A stretch of DNA of 64,000 nucleotides. It comes from a virus. The DNA is taken from positions 1-64,000 of the IMG/VR virus record IMGVR_UViG_3300035670_000197, one strand, 5' to 3'. Positions 20,601 through 28,223 of this stretch are shown here, piece by piece. Below the pieces are notes generated by a model. That model saw nothing but the letters and a program-made list of their open reading frames with translations. It ran no database searches and was not told the DNA's origin. The first letter of the stretch is position 1. Every line of letters starts with the position of its first letter. The position numbers were made by a program, and so were the translations under genes.

Positions 20601-22469
20601 TTCTGCTGGCTTGTCTTCTGGGGCGCGATAGATGTCGTCAAGAATCTTGTCAGCGTCAGAGCCCTTTTCTTTTAGAGCTTCGTAGATTGCTTCTGCTGGG
20701 ACAACTTCGTCGCCCTCTTCGAACTCAAGGGGTCCGTAACCAGTAGCTGGGTTCTCATCGTTACCAACAACTGATTGACGAAGAGCGTCCTTGAGCTCCC
20801 CCTCTTCAAACTTCTGAGCAAGTTCTGCTGGGTCATCTGTAAAGTCTGGAGACTCTTGACCTTGCACTGGGCCTTCTGGCTCGTACTTTTCTTTACGGTC
20901 AAAATCGTAGAAATTCTTTGGGGCTTGGTCTGGAGCCAAGCGAACCTTTGCACGACGGGGGCGTGGGTCAAAGAGAACTTCGCCATTCTCAAGGTCGATA
21001 ACTCGACCATCGTCTGCAACGAGGTGGTCCTTGCGTGGGTCAAGTGGGAAAAGCCCCTTACCCTTTTCGAACTGCTTCATACGACGCTCGAAATCACGAA
21101 TGTCGCGACGGGTTGGCTTACGAAGCTTAGGAATTACTTCGCCTTCAACCTCTTCGCCCTCTGGTGTTTGGATGGTCTCTTCCTTGTTAGGAATACGAGC
21201 ACCTTCATCTCCACCACCCTGATTTGGGTTAGGACGCTCTCCCTTTTGGTAGCGAGGCTCGTCGTCGCGCATAAGAGCCTGAGCATCTGCCCAAGACTGA
21301 ACTGCAGCGAATGGACGCTCATCTCCACCACGGCGGTTGACGAAATAAACGGGAAGGTCTGGGTCTAGTGCGCCATCCTTGCCCTTACCAACAGCAATAA
21401 CGTTTTGGCCTTCGCCTTCACGCTGCTCTGCAATCTCAAACTTGTCTTTTGCTGGAGCGTTTGGCTTGTCAAACTTGACGATATCGTATGCATCGTCTGT
21501 GTATTTCTTACCGAGGTCAACATTGTCACCGTAATAGTCGCGGTCGCCCTCGTCTGGCTGCCAAGCAGTGTCCTCGCGGAAACCGTCTGGTGCATCAATT
21601 ACTTCGAGGTCTGCCTCGTTAATGATTGGGTCTTTTGCAGAAACCTTTGCTGGGCTTGGGCTGTATCCATCGCGGTTTCCCTTTTGTGGGATGTACGCCT
21701 TTACTGCCTCAGCGTTTTGTGCAGGGATTCGAACAAGCTTTCCATCTGGAAGCTCCATGTCGAATGTGTCCCGACCAATACCTTCTGCAACTACTCGACC
21801 GTTGAGGTTGAAAATCCCAGCGGCACGACGAATAAGCGCACGAAGACCGCCACCCATTTCTGCGAAGCGACCCTTGCGGTCACGACGCTGGAGCATCGCA
21901 CGGGCACGACGGGCAGCAGATGAGTTTCCATCACCGAAAGCTGCAACGAGTGCGTACTTAGGAACGCTCCCCTGTGGAAGGTTTGCAAGACGAGTAATTG
22001 CGTACTCGTGCTCTGGAGAAGCAGGATGTGCTGTTAGAGCAGATGCAATAAGAGTCTTTACTGACTCGTCACGAATCTCTGGGTCATCTGTGTACCAACG
22101 AGCCTGACGCTCAAGAAGTTGGGCAAGAGAAAGGTTGTGCTTCTTGGAAGAACGAGGATGCGCTAGAGGAAGAAGGTCTGTGTTCTGTGCGCTAAGTGTC
22201 ATCACTCGGTTGCGCTGAGCAAGAGCGATGTAATGAGAAATATCAGTAAGAGCTTGGTGCTTGCGAACAGAGAATGGCTGACCATCTGTCTTTTCTAGAG
22301 AGCGCTCGACTACCGTCTTGGCTGCTCCCTTTGTGACGGTGCGAGTTCCAGTGAAGTCAAGATTGGCAGCTTCAACAAACGAGTACGCCTCGTCAAGAAT
22401 CTTTTGATTCTGCTCGGCTGCGCTCGTGTATCGCTTTGCTTTTGCTACTGGGTAATCATGCTTCTTCAT
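14673..22469 (-). CDS. 2,598-residue head-operon protein with DEDDh exonuclease and kinase-like domains
   Basis: Starts at an ATGA overlap with the upstream gene, two genes after the portal. In order: a Leu-Leu-Pro-x-x-His-Pro-Arg-Ser motif near residue 97; two related helical repeats at about 560 and 723; repeated Gly-Asp beta modules at about 865, 1022, 1500, 1800 and 1975; a DnaQ-like 3'-5' exonuclease at about 1180-1365 with all five expected residues (Asp1191, Glu1193, Asp1285, His1343, Asp1348); Pro/Glu/Ala linkers; a coiled coil near 2080-2180; and a C-terminal PI3K/HipA-like kinase fold with Lys2382, catalytic Asp2472 in Asn-Asp-Arg-His-Gly-Gln-Asn and metal-binding Asp2501 in Ile-Asp-Asn-Gly. 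The position suggests a virion protein, possibly ejected into the host; this is inference. Confidence 0.7.
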   Translation of the reverse strand: MKKHDYPVAKAKRYTSAAEQNQKILDEAYSFVEAANLDFTGTRTVTKGAAKTVVERSLEKTDGQPFSVRKHQALTDISHYIALAQRNRVMTLSAQNTDLLPLAHPRSSKKHNLSLAQLLERQARWYTDDPEIRDESVKTLIASALTAHPASPEHEYAITRLANLPQGSVPKYALVAAFGDGNSSAARRARAMLQRRDRKGRFAEMGGGLRALIRRAAGIFNLNGRVVAEGIGRDTFDMELPDGKLVRIPAQNAEAVKAYIPQKGNRDGYSPSPAKVSAKDPIINEADLEVIDAPDGFREDTAWQPDEGDRDYYGDNVDLGKKYTDDAYDIVKFDKPNAPAKDKFEIAEQREGEGQNVIAVGKGKDGALDPDLPVYFVNRRGGDERPFAAVQSWADAQALMRDDEPRYQKGERPNPNQGGGDEGARIPNKEETIQTPEGEEVEGEVIPKLRKPTRRDIRDFERRMKQFEKGKGLFPLDPRKDHLVADDGRVIDLENGEVLFDPRPRRAKVRLAPDQAPKNFYDFDRKEKYEPEGPVQGQESPDFTDDPAELAQKFEEGELKDALRQSVVGNDENPATGYGPLEFEEGDEVVPAEAIYEALKEKGSDADKILDDIYRAPEDKPAEAEDLEKVAEVPTPEDAVPEMKELPLLEGLNEDERARAEQDPAEFLPKNEDFEVPEGYAELDKEPFNPEDMAIPEEAPEDFNFNPVDIARKYDNEALKNELRRSLEPGNEMPGFGALGQETPEGEPYVARVPGEAIRDALQLQGEDTNRLIDDIYREGREGQGEPDAQEVQDALEGENVEEAEAPVRSRQEEAPEAPQPPAEDEAGPEAPAADGDGDAGAGGQEADLAIGEPHRAMVAARDLQPGDIAVRDDEYFVIEEVGELPDLSAGKQGNKKLNRVNVKGYYPGHKTQDRNWFANGEIEVIRNVAPPEKGDKDPLDKPELADYGKMMKKDGEWGLRDPEAQARYDADMAAHKAAVKAAGADFVDPTKAQAEEAKVNAVADDKPAGGPFVAKFRAEDLQPGDIAFDNHFKVVEVREGEKGKMVIVGHYPGMGLQEKQWKKDTPIEVIRGIPEGEGPELGEGSLHRPAGRGPKGGWFPDDDPAANEAHQKRIEEVKARWNPPANLPVISAADAKGENQLVENEKPPRAPRELGFPAFQGRFAELAMEANGDWKKFRELLNDEEIVVFDFETTGIDPKDGNEPYQIAAYKIRNGEIVDKFVMYMNPGRPLKGTYAEKNAVGPDGGPLPENFFDDKQSQQEVLAQFLEWAGENPLLVAQNIKFDDEVFRRKAEELGLNYAPGGLGDTMGLAAEMFKDDPNNPGRKNLEALAQYAGVKLENWHNAEFDALATAELWNALLKKAEDNNFGNAALDADARQAEYDAKMAELKPKIDEYKQQLADYLARQALRNALEGKEVNLADLEKQAGVGGIPEGPVNEIGRIGAPEQLPEPVADLVDVDADSAFPDGRMRIADPDFVNNPENVDALMRGEIKVENLRPGDFVRPNRDKDDFYQVVAIRGGDEFGVEEFKRRVLVQNKEGDQKVVFWNQNAFLDEVRRPKDRRVLAAGPEDKDALEEAGALEAAKPEMKDGEVKAVPTNLSDVKAKITRDGDNYVAEVNGADDNGNEVKFDGVLPSREAAEEYVKRASAQAHSDMKAARGEEKDKSLAVGNEPANINEIPQVEHVDDLPVGRGENEITPRAEGEEVVYNSKGKVIDDEGEVIAQVEEDFPDRKAASDGGEENIKRAAEALADEIARQREGMLLRTEGRGRRNLPPIPEKYRRQVYIRLLAGLYADADGNPLAIGDKVVHENPKIREKYGEGVVVGKVQGKIGGLQRKGVVYVDYVRVQYPNGEIRKYVSRFQRHVDPAVAKERFDAEPRINWMNQDEMDIALAERRKKPRKGGNAEQDAADDAVEQVVEQVDEAVGQPAAPEPEEAPEAPEAPAAQEQDMFKLIGDEHVRRNGQLVENAKVRDVKVGDYVQTRRGNFGRVIGLNQVGDRVAIKVEYPNGGEYEYRPYRLNGPISGLYRIDGEQAPQGEAPAAPQTPQVEAPEVPQAARPKPEVVAQDAADRNVPVPRIAAPKPVSPDDAAVLKQEQDALKDLKAIKKEIGPQNRARTYAEQRFIKNIQEVDRKIKSGDLRMGKYYLGRAQRRLDQLPQDMQDRYRDRLQNMEVIFRNADNQQSAGPKLNFDGLPLEEFDPIAVRDKRIADGENKAQLNDFWKAEMFGNLKLDELAQQGLDIRQHKDEIRRFFDGEPKPLASLPENARFALQAIVQRNLVKQNKTTEEKNNLRNLVELADALHKERLAFEPNDGNKLDARGAMLLEFSPSQIASAKRGGGRLTRNGQDLGFRVEATGMGGGRRGANKTYRIIDEQTGKVYFYKIDTDKENIDAELAAVDLARALGMHGVYPAEAHPKESNVIVLGQAGQNLKMKKGPKVFAQENVGPRELVDNGPVNQVFQMMVLDAVMHNNDRHGQNFLVAKPQDRGAGYRDIANMPLMIDNGLGQVIATKEENYYGKPVDPVEYIMNPPGRNRAANIHNYVVRALGPKGVYELMQLTTQQAIQELRRMYPAGANPDMDKLVSRLERLKNADISEWGG

Positions 22470-23935
22470 TTGGCTACCGTCCGTGTTGGCAGGAGGTCGG
22501 AATCAACACTGTCGTATGTCATCGTTGCTAGACCGAAAGCTCTCTTGAATGGATTTTCATTGTTCCTTACGGCACGCATCCAACTTGCACGAATGGCGTG
22601 TTCTGCTTCGTAACCCAAACCAGAAAGCTCTGTGAGAACGAGAATCGCCTCTTCAGGAGACTCATACTCCCCTGATTCATTGACCTCGACACTCAACTGA
22701 GTTTCGGCATAAGCAGAAGCAATAAGAAGCTCTAGGCTCTCTGGGTCCCGAACTGGGACTTGGGTAACATCAACAACACCTTCAGGAATAACGGCAAAAC
22801 GACACTTACCGAGGTCTTCGACCTCAAGAGCAATAATCTTGCAGGTGTCGCGGCCTTCTTCATCGTGTGAGTAGAAGACACAGTTCATGCATGAGACGCC
22901 AATTTTTGCGTCTTCGTTTTCTGCAGCAGGTGTGTAACCTGCCCAAACGCCGTCACCGTCTTGGTCGAACTTTCCGTACTTCTCTGTGATGTAAACGAGT
23001 GCTTCAGCAAGAGCCTGCTCTTCTGGAATAAGACCAGATGCAACAAGGGCTTCACTCGCTGAGCTTGCCTTCTTCTTGGTTGAGCGTGGGTGACTTGCAG
23101 GAAGCAAGTCGTTATCTGTTGTGTAGGAAGACTTAGAAGGCTTACCAGACTTCAGTAAACGAAGGAACGCATTGACGCGACCCATTGCCCACTGATTGCG
23201 AGTCATTCCGGGTCGGTGTGAAACAGAATAAGCACCAGCACCGCGACGATAAACTGCTTTGAGCATAGAAAGAGAGGCTCGTCGCCCCTTCGGCGCAGTT
23301 TTGTTATGTTCTTCGACCTTATTGCGTAAAGAGGCTTCGACGGATTTACTAAATGCGATTTTCTTTCCACCAGAGGCCGAACCTTTCGTGTTTTTTGAAG
23401 AACCCTTGATTCGGTCTTTCTTTGGAGCGGGTGTTTGAGAAATGGTGCGCTTTTTCTTAGCAGCAGCCGTTACCGACTCCTCCATCTCCTCGGTTGTCGC
23501 TTCGGTGGGGGAGGCTGGTTCTTTTTCTTCCGCGATTGGGCCGCCTGATACCCAAGCCCTGCAAGTACGAGCGCTGGCGCACTTAAAGTCAAAAGCCTCG
23601 CAATAGCCGAGTTCTCCTGCGGCGTCGATTGCGTCGAACTCATCAGAACTGCGGTTGCCAGTAAGTCCTGTAGCAATGCACTCCTTCATGGATGGTGTGA
23701 TAACGAATACGGCGCAGTTACCACAGCGTTGCTTCTTTGCGGTCTCAATATCAACGGACCACTCGTCAGCAAGTTCTTGCCAATACTCTTCGTTTGGCTC
23801 TTCTGGGTTTAGAGGCCCGTACTTTGCTGTGTCAATTGCGTTCTTACGATTCTCAAGGTTGACAGCAATGTCTTGAGTTGCCTCAGGACACTTCGGACCA
23901 TTAATGTCGTATGCCACGGCTAGCTCTTCGCTCAT
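22466..23935 (-). CDS. Cys-rich head-operon protein
   Basis: A 489-residue protein coupled to the portal gene by an ATGA overlap. It has two separate cysteine clusters: one near residues 70-115 with a Cys-Gly-Asn-Cys, and another near 350-380 with Cys-Met-Asn-Cys and later Cys residues, suggesting metal or iron-sulfur sites. Between them lies a basic module with Arg-Arg-Gly-Ala-Gly-Ala-Tyr and Asn-Gln-Trp-Ala-Met-Gly-Arg-Val-Asn, seen in many phage proteins of unknown role. A Leu-Leu-Pro-x-x-His-Pro-Arg-Ser motif near 276 is shared with the 2,598-residue neighbour, and another Asp-Leu-Leu-Pro lies near the C-terminus. Confidence 0.55.
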   Translation of the reverse strand: MSEELAVAYDINGPKCPEATQDIAVNLENRKNAIDTAKYGPLNPEEPNEEYWQELADEWSVDIETAKKQRCGNCAVFVITPSMKECIATGLTGNRSSDEFDAIDAAGELGYCEAFDFKCASARTCRAWVSGGPIAEEKEPASPTEATTEEMEESVTAAAKKKRTISQTPAPKKDRIKGSSKNTKGSASGGKKIAFSKSVEASLRNKVEEHNKTAPKGRRASLSMLKAVYRRGAGAYSVSHRPGMTRNQWAMGRVNAFLRLLKSGKPSKSSYTTDNDLLPASHPRSTKKKASSASEALVASGLIPEEQALAEALVYITEKYGKFDQDGDGVWAGYTPAAENEDAKIGVSCMNCVFYSHDEEGRDTCKIIALEVEDLGKCRFAVIPEGVVDVTQVPVRDPESLELLIASAYAETQLSVEVNESGEYESPEEAILVLTELSGLGYEAEHAIRASWMRAVRNNENPFKRAFGLATMTYDSVDSDLLPTRTVAK

Positions 23936-25701
23936 TGCTCTGGGCTTTCCTGTGGGGCTTCCTCAGCTGGAGGCGCTTCTTCAGTAGGAGCTGTTTCTCC
24001 TGCTGCTTGTTGAAGAACTTTCTCAACTTCTGGAGGAAGCGGAGCGACCGAAGCTGACTGTTGTGCGTCTCGCACTGCAGTCATCATGTCTGGAGCAACG
24101 GCTCCAAGCATTGCTTCTGTAAGTTCTGGAGTGAATGCGCCCTTTTCGGTAAGCATTCGGAGAGCAACCTCTGTTGGTGTAGGTGCATCTTGGTCTGAGA
24201 ATCCATGAGCACGACGCCATGTGTCAGAGGAAACTGCCATGCGGTCGTAACCAGCATCTGCATCTGCAGCACGGTCGTTGCGAGTCGAGACTGCTGATGG
24301 GTCGTACCAAATGGTGATGCGGTTGACATCTGCTTCTGAGTAACCAGTTGCGACCAAGTACGGACGCAGGTACATAACAGTGAGCGCATCAACGATGAGA
24401 AGCATCAAAGGTTCAATGTGCGCCTTGTAAAGTGCTTCATCAATTTGAAGAGCGTTTGAATATTTCACATTGGCAAGACCAGTGACTACATCCTTCGGAA
24501 CGTCTAGACCCTGAAGGATTCTTTCAAGTACTCGGTCTGCACGTTGAGCCAATGCAGGGTCGAACGAACGCTCAAACTTAAACTGCTTAATCTTGTCGCC
24601 AAGTTCTGCAGGACCACGAATGATGAGCGGAACAACCGCGCTCGCAGACTCTTCATCGCGAATCGGAGTTGTCATCGCGTCGATGAGTTGCTCTTCGAAC
24701 TCGTCTTCTGCTTCCTCAGGTGTGAAGCCAGCACCAATGCCGTCTTCTGAGTCGTATGGGTAGTTCGGGTCTGCTTGTGCAGCAACAGAAAGTCCGTCTG
24801 GAAGATAAAGAGCACCAGCGTTGAGGCGAGAGCGTGCAGTTGCACGGAATGTGCGGTTCAAAAGTAGAAGCTCAGCACAGAGGTCAAGAAGGCCGCGCAG
24901 AGATGAATCGGCTTCATCAGAGTAACGAGGGTGTGAACGCCAAATGCGTCCTACGAATGCCTTGTTGCCAAGCTTTGTAACACGGCCTGCCATTCCAGAA
25001 CCGCCACCACTTGATTGCTCACGACGACCAATGACGTTGTAGCCACCTTTGGCGTCAGTCATAACTTCGTCAACGGAACGGATGTCCCAAGACTCTGGGT
25101 CTCCAGAACCAAAGCGTGCTGGCATTTGAACGAGGTAGCACTCACCAGCAACTGCCAAGTTAAGAGCAGCATCCTTAAGAAGACCTGGCTGACCGCCGTA
25201 GGCAGAGTTCAGTCGGTTAAGAGCACGCTCAGCTGCAGCAGCAAGTTGTGGGTCGATGCTGTTTGAGTTAGAGACAGCGATAGGAGACTGAGATGGGTCA
25301 TCAATCGCAGCTGCGAAAATTCGGATTCGGGATACAACGCTGGCAACGAGGTTGAAGGCGTACTTGATTTCGCCAATTGCGTCGTAGTACTCCCAAGCCT
25401 CTGCCTGCCATGCGCTGGAAGAAGCAGAGCGACGAGCTTTGAACTGCTCGAATTCTCCCTTGTCGTTGACCTTTACCTGTACTGCTGCAGCGGTAAGGGT
25501 TCGAGGGAAGTCGTAAGGAACTGGAGAAGGGCTGTTTGAATTGATAAAGACAGAGTTACGAGGAGCCGTTTGGGGTCTTGTGTTGAGAACTACTTGAGTA
25601 GAACGAGTAGTCGAGGGCTTACGCTTGGCGCGTGGCTTAGCAGCGGGTGCGCTTTGAACCTCAGGGGTTTCGCCCTTACTATCTCTTTTGAATACGCTCA
25701 C
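23932..25701 (-). CDS. Portal protein
   Basis: A 589-residue protein starting at GTG 25701 behind AGGAGA. The pattern is a basic disordered N-terminus (about 1-60), a helical wing with Trp-Glu-Tyr-Tyr-Asp, a beta core with Gly-Glu-Cys-Tyr-Leu-Val, a long helical stem region with Gly-Leu-Asp-Val-Pro-Lys-Asp-Val and Lys-Tyr-Ser-Asn-Ala, and a Pro/Glu-rich C-terminal tail. This matches phage portal proteins, which form the dodecameric DNA channel at one capsid vertex. Position at the head of the structural operon agrees. The large terminase is not next to it. Confidence 0.85.
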   Translation of the reverse strand: MSVFKRDSKGETPEVQSAPAAKPRAKRKPSTTRSTQVVLNTRPQTAPRNSVFINSNSPSPVPYDFPRTLTAAAVQVKVNDKGEFEQFKARRSASSSAWQAEAWEYYDAIGEIKYAFNLVASVVSRIRIFAAAIDDPSQSPIAVSNSNSIDPQLAAAAERALNRLNSAYGGQPGLLKDAALNLAVAGECYLVQMPARFGSGDPESWDIRSVDEVMTDAKGGYNVIGRREQSSGGGSGMAGRVTKLGNKAFVGRIWRSHPRYSDEADSSLRGLLDLCAELLLLNRTFRATARSRLNAGALYLPDGLSVAAQADPNYPYDSEDGIGAGFTPEEAEDEFEEQLIDAMTTPIRDEESASAVVPLIIRGPAELGDKIKQFKFERSFDPALAQRADRVLERILQGLDVPKDVVTGLANVKYSNALQIDEALYKAHIEPLMLLIVDALTVMYLRPYLVATGYSEADVNRITIWYDPSAVSTRNDRAADADAGYDRMAVSSDTWRRAHGFSDQDAPTPTEVALRMLTEKGAFTPELTEAMLGAVAPDMMTAVRDAQQSASVAPLPPEVEKVLQQAAGETAPTEEAPPAEEAPQESPEQ

Positions 25702-25744
25702 TAGCGATTCTCCTCGTCAATTGTTGCGGAGTAAGAAGACAATT

Positions 25745-26029
25745 TCACTTGTCCTCATACGCGGTCAACAGACCTGCTATTGCAGAGAGGGCAAGAACCC
25801 ACGCTGCGATATCAGTTATGTCTGTAATGATACTAGAAACCACAAGTATTGATGCTGTCCAAATAGACATGCACCATTCGCATGTGAATAGGTAGCCAAT
25901 CTTAGAACTTTCTGGTGGTTTCTTGGACCACACCCAGTCCCTCAGCTTGGCGGTAATAACGTCTCGCGTTATTAGTCGGGTTAGGCGATAAGTCGCCAAA
26001 CCGTAAACAATCAGGTCAATTGCTGTCAT
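25745..26029 (-). CDS. DUF1360-family membrane protein
   Basis: A 94-residue protein with the DUF1360 signature: an N-terminal Ala-Thr-Tyr-Arg-Leu-Thr-Arg-Leu-Ile-Thr-Arg-Asp segment, then a Cys-Glu-Trp-Cys-Met-Ser-Ile-Trp motif leading into a transmembrane helix, and a second hydrophobic helix near the C-terminus. The family is common in actinobacteria and their phages and has no established function. The ATG overlaps the stop of the upstream gene (ATGA). Confidence 0.8.
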   Translation of the reverse strand: MTAIDLIVYGLATYRLTRLITRDVITAKLRDWVWSKKPPESSKIGYLFTCEWCMSIWTASILVVSSIITDITDIAAWVLALSAIAGLLTAYEDK

Positions 26030-26388
26030 TGGGGGTCTTCTGACGAACTAATCGAGTTTCCAAATGGATTCCAGTTCCTCAAGCGAGAGCCACAACCGCA
26101 GTTATTGTCCTTTTCGAATACCAAAATCTTGCCAGATTCGGTGACAACCCAGTGGGTTTTGTTTTTGCTCTGTCTTTCAGAAATCTGCTCTTGAAATACG
26201 AGAGACGGCCCTTCTGGAGAATCCACGGCAATCCGAATCATGGTGTCCACTACCGCTACCCGACACCTATCCAACCTTCTGGTCTGCTGTGGAGCATCTC
26301 CTCTAACTCCGAAGCTGGTGATGTCGGAAAGGGAGCCCGGAGGAGCGATTCTCACAAGGGCAGGGAAAACATCTATTAGTACTCGCAT
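26026..26388 (-). CDS. Conserved small phage protein with Cys-Gly-Cys-Gly motif
   Basis: A 120-residue protein. The start is placed at ATG 26388, just after the stop of the preceding gene; a longer frame to 26442 would overlap that gene by about 50 nt. The C-terminus carries Cys-Gly-Cys-Gly-Ser-Arg-Leu-Arg-Asn-Trp-Asn-Pro-Phe-Gly, a motif I associate with small proteins near actinophage portal genes. The function is unknown; the cysteines could bind a metal. It overlaps the DUF1360 gene by ATGA. Confidence 0.65.
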   Translation of the reverse strand: MRVLIDVFPALVRIAPPGSLSDITSFGVRGDAPQQTRRLDRCRVAVVDTMIRIAVDSPEGPSLVFQEQISERQSKNKTHWVVTESGKILVFEKDNNCGCGSRLRNWNPFGNSISSSEDPQ

Positions 26389-26392
26389 GTGT

Positions 26393-26728
26393 CTACTTCG
26401 GGGTTGTGTATTCGGTTGGGATATAAAAGTTTTCCCAACCAAACGCTTGAGTGGCTACGGACAGAGGAACCAAAAGGGGCTTGTTCCTGCGGGAATCGTG
26501 CAGGGAGGAAAACACAGCATCTGGGGTACTAGCAAGAATTGCTGCCCTCCAAGACCTATGAGTTGTCAGCTCTCGCAGGGGGAAAGCAATTGGGAAGCTT
26601 GAATTCTCTGAAGTCATGGTTTCAAGAAACCGAGCCTGTTTTGATTCCTTGTGTTTAGGGTTAACCCAAACCACCACGGCAAGGTCATTCTCGCTATAAA
26701 CACCTGTGGATGTTCGATACTGCCTCAC
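26393..26728 (-). CDS. Small phage protein of unknown function
   Basis: A 111-residue protein. A GTG at 26728 forms a GTGA overlap with the upstream HTH gene, so this start is preferred over a TTG at 26770 that would overlap that gene by 46 nt. It has a beta-rich N-terminus (Leu-Ala-Val-Val-Val-Trp-Val) and otherwise mixed sequence. No family recognised. It lies in the short operon that leads into the portal. Confidence 0.55.
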   Translation of the reverse strand: MRQYRTSTGVYSENDLAVVVWVNPKHKESKQARFLETMTSENSSFPIAFPLRELTTHRSWRAAILASTPDAVFSSLHDSRRNKPLLVPLSVATQAFGWENFYIPTEYTTPK

Positions 26729-27225
26729 TGGCTCAACCTCCGTGCCATTGCTCGATATGAAATACCGCAAGCCTCAGCGATAGCTGCTGTAGGGACTCCC
26801 ATCATCTTTAGATACTGGGCTCTTTCAGTCAGCTTCTCGTTTGCAATTGCGTAGGGGCTTGATGGTGAGCATTTGGCTCTGTACTTTCTCGCTAGAGCAG
26901 AAAGCTCTCGAAGCTCGCTTCTCATAGCGGGAGGGACGCCCGGAGAAATGGACCTCAGACGGGGGGCTGACTTCAGTGGAACCGAAGTTGTTAGAGACTT
27001 CGGCGGGGGTGGTGGAATCTCCCGAAACTGCTTCTGGTTCTCTGCTCTCTTCACCCAAAAATGAATAGTTGTCTTAGGGCGAGGAGGCTGTAGAGAGTCT
27101 CCAAGTGTCTGTAGAGACCAACCAGCCTCCCAGAGGGCGCGTAGGCGCGACTCAGAGGCTTCGCGGGGCAGGCTTGCTAGGAACTCCACTTCTTCCCTAG
27201 GTAACTGCGTCTTCTCGGTCGTCAT
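26725..27225 (-). CDS. Helix-turn-helix DNA-binding protein at head of structural block
   Basis: A 166-residue basic protein. A first HTH-like segment lies near residues 28-58 (Leu-Arg-Ala-Leu-Trp-Glu-Ala-Gly-Trp-Ser-Leu), then a Pro-rich linker, and a second HTH near the C-terminus with Gly-Val-Pro-Thr-Ala-Ala-Ile-Ala-Glu-Ala-Cys-Gly-Ile-Ser. It is the first gene of the leftward structural block, so it could regulate that block or act in packaging. A TACGAT box six bases before the ATG and no Shine-Dalgarno suggest a leaderless transcript. Confidence 0.7.
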   Translation of the reverse strand: MTTEKTQLPREEVEFLASLPREASESRLRALWEAGWSLQTLGDSLQPPRPKTTIHFWVKRAENQKQFREIPPPPPKSLTTSVPLKSAPRLRSISPGVPPAMRSELRELSALARKYRAKCSPSSPYAIANEKLTERAQYLKMMGVPTAAIAEACGISYRAMARRLSQ

Positions 27226-27981
27226 TGTTCTATCGTACAGGACTTTTCTGATGGCGTTCAGAGCCTGAAGGGGCTAAGTCATTGTACGAAACGGTCGAAA
27301 TTATGAACGTTTACGATTTTTGACTTTGGCCTGTGAGTCGGCTGCGCTTTATACGGGAGCCTTTCCAAATCGTTCCGGGCTTTTCGAGGGGACATTTTTA
27401 CCTTTTCGTTTTCGCTGCTAGGGGTGGGGGGAGGGGGGGTCTTTTTGTTTCGAGGGGTCATCTTTTTTCTCTCTTCTCTCTGGGACATACGAGGCAGGGG
27501 GTGCATGTGTCTTACTTGTCATGTGTGAGGTCATGTCATGTCTTGTCAATGACTAGACAAGCAAGCAAGCAAGGCAGACATGTGTGCATGTTGTCTAGGT
27601 GGACTAGACAAGCAAGGCAGACATGTGTGCATGTGTGCAAGCAAGGCAGACATGTGTGCAAGCAAGGCAGGGGGGAGGGGGTAGGTGGGCTACAAGCAAG
27701 GCAGGGGGGAGGGGGGTCTCTCTTGTTGCAGGCTCTGGTTCTGAGGCTGGCTCTGACTCTGGCGACTACCTACCTAGAGGGGAGGGGGGTATGGGGGTCA
27801 TCATGTGGGCTAGTGCAGACAGCCAGGCGTCTAGGCCCTGGCAGGTGCAAACAACTTAGGCACTAGACATGCAAGCACGACATGCAAGGCAGGGGGGAGC
27901 AAACCCAATGCAGGCAAGGGCTAGAAAGAAATCTGCCCTAGAGGCTTGCAATAGTGCAGGAAGGTTGCTAACCTGCACCGC
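27226..27981. repeat. Gene-free divergent region with GCAAGGCAG repeats and G-runs
   Basis: About 750 bases lie between the leftward structural genes and the rightward small genes with no convincing gene. It holds at least six copies of GCAAGGCAG (starting 27569, 27612, 27641, 27662, 27696, 27884; a seventh at 28037 inside the next gene). Three are followed by ACATGTGTGC. Two are followed by long G-runs, so 27668-27716 has potential for a G-quadruplex. Such a region could be a replication origin or a regulatory switch; nothing decides between them. Confidence 0.6.
27946..27974 (+). promoter_or_regulatory. Promoter TTGCAA-N17-TAACCT with spacer motif
   Basis: The spacer contains GTGCAGGAAGGT. 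The next ATG is only 7 nt after the -10 box, so the transcript of the 27982 gene is probably leaderless. Confidence 0.7.
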
Positions 27982-28203
27982 ATGTTCCAAGTGACCAACC
28001 CCAAGACAGGCAAGACCTACAAATACAGCACCGCACGCAAGGCAGACGCATACGCTCTCGCAGAGAGGCTAGGCGTGGAGGTGCAGGTAGTGCAGGCGAC
28101 CTACCGCAAGACCTACGGCAAGACCTGCATCTGTGGGCGACCTGAGGACACGCACGAGTCCTACGACTGCTACAAGGACTACAAACTGCAAGGGGGGTGG
28201 TGA
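27982..28203 (+). CDS. Small basic protein of unknown function
   Basis: A 73-residue protein starting at the ATG just downstream of a promoter. Residues 1-45 are rich in Lys, Tyr, Ala and Thr. The C-terminal part has Cys-Ile-Cys-Gly-Arg with a later Cys and His residues, a possible small metal site. It is the first gene of a rightward cluster whose members have separate promoters. Start choice is uncertain because a leaderless start is implied. Confidence 0.6.
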   Translation: MFQVTNPKTGKTYKYSTARKADAYALAERLGVEVQVVQATYRKTYGKTCICGRPEDTHESYDCYKDYKLQGGW

Positions 28204-28223
28204 CAAGAGACACACCGCATGAC

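Noticed and set aside
14673-22469. Many plus-strand ORFs opposite the giant genes
   Set aside because: Antisense shadows; the minus-strand frame is continuous and has recognised domains.
1-27225. Integrase, attachment site or immunity repressor
   Set aside because: No integrase-like gene or tRNA-overlapping repeat was seen in the window; lifestyle cannot be judged from here.
27279-27506. Small basic minus-strand ORF upstream of the HTH gene
   Set aside because: It has many Lys, Pro and Arg but no convincing start site; it overlaps the likely control region. It could be real, but I cannot support it.
27333-27866. Plus-strand ORFs across the repeat/G-run region
   Set aside because: Composition follows the nucleotide repeats (Cys-Lys-Gln-Gly-Arg-His repeats); no start signal.
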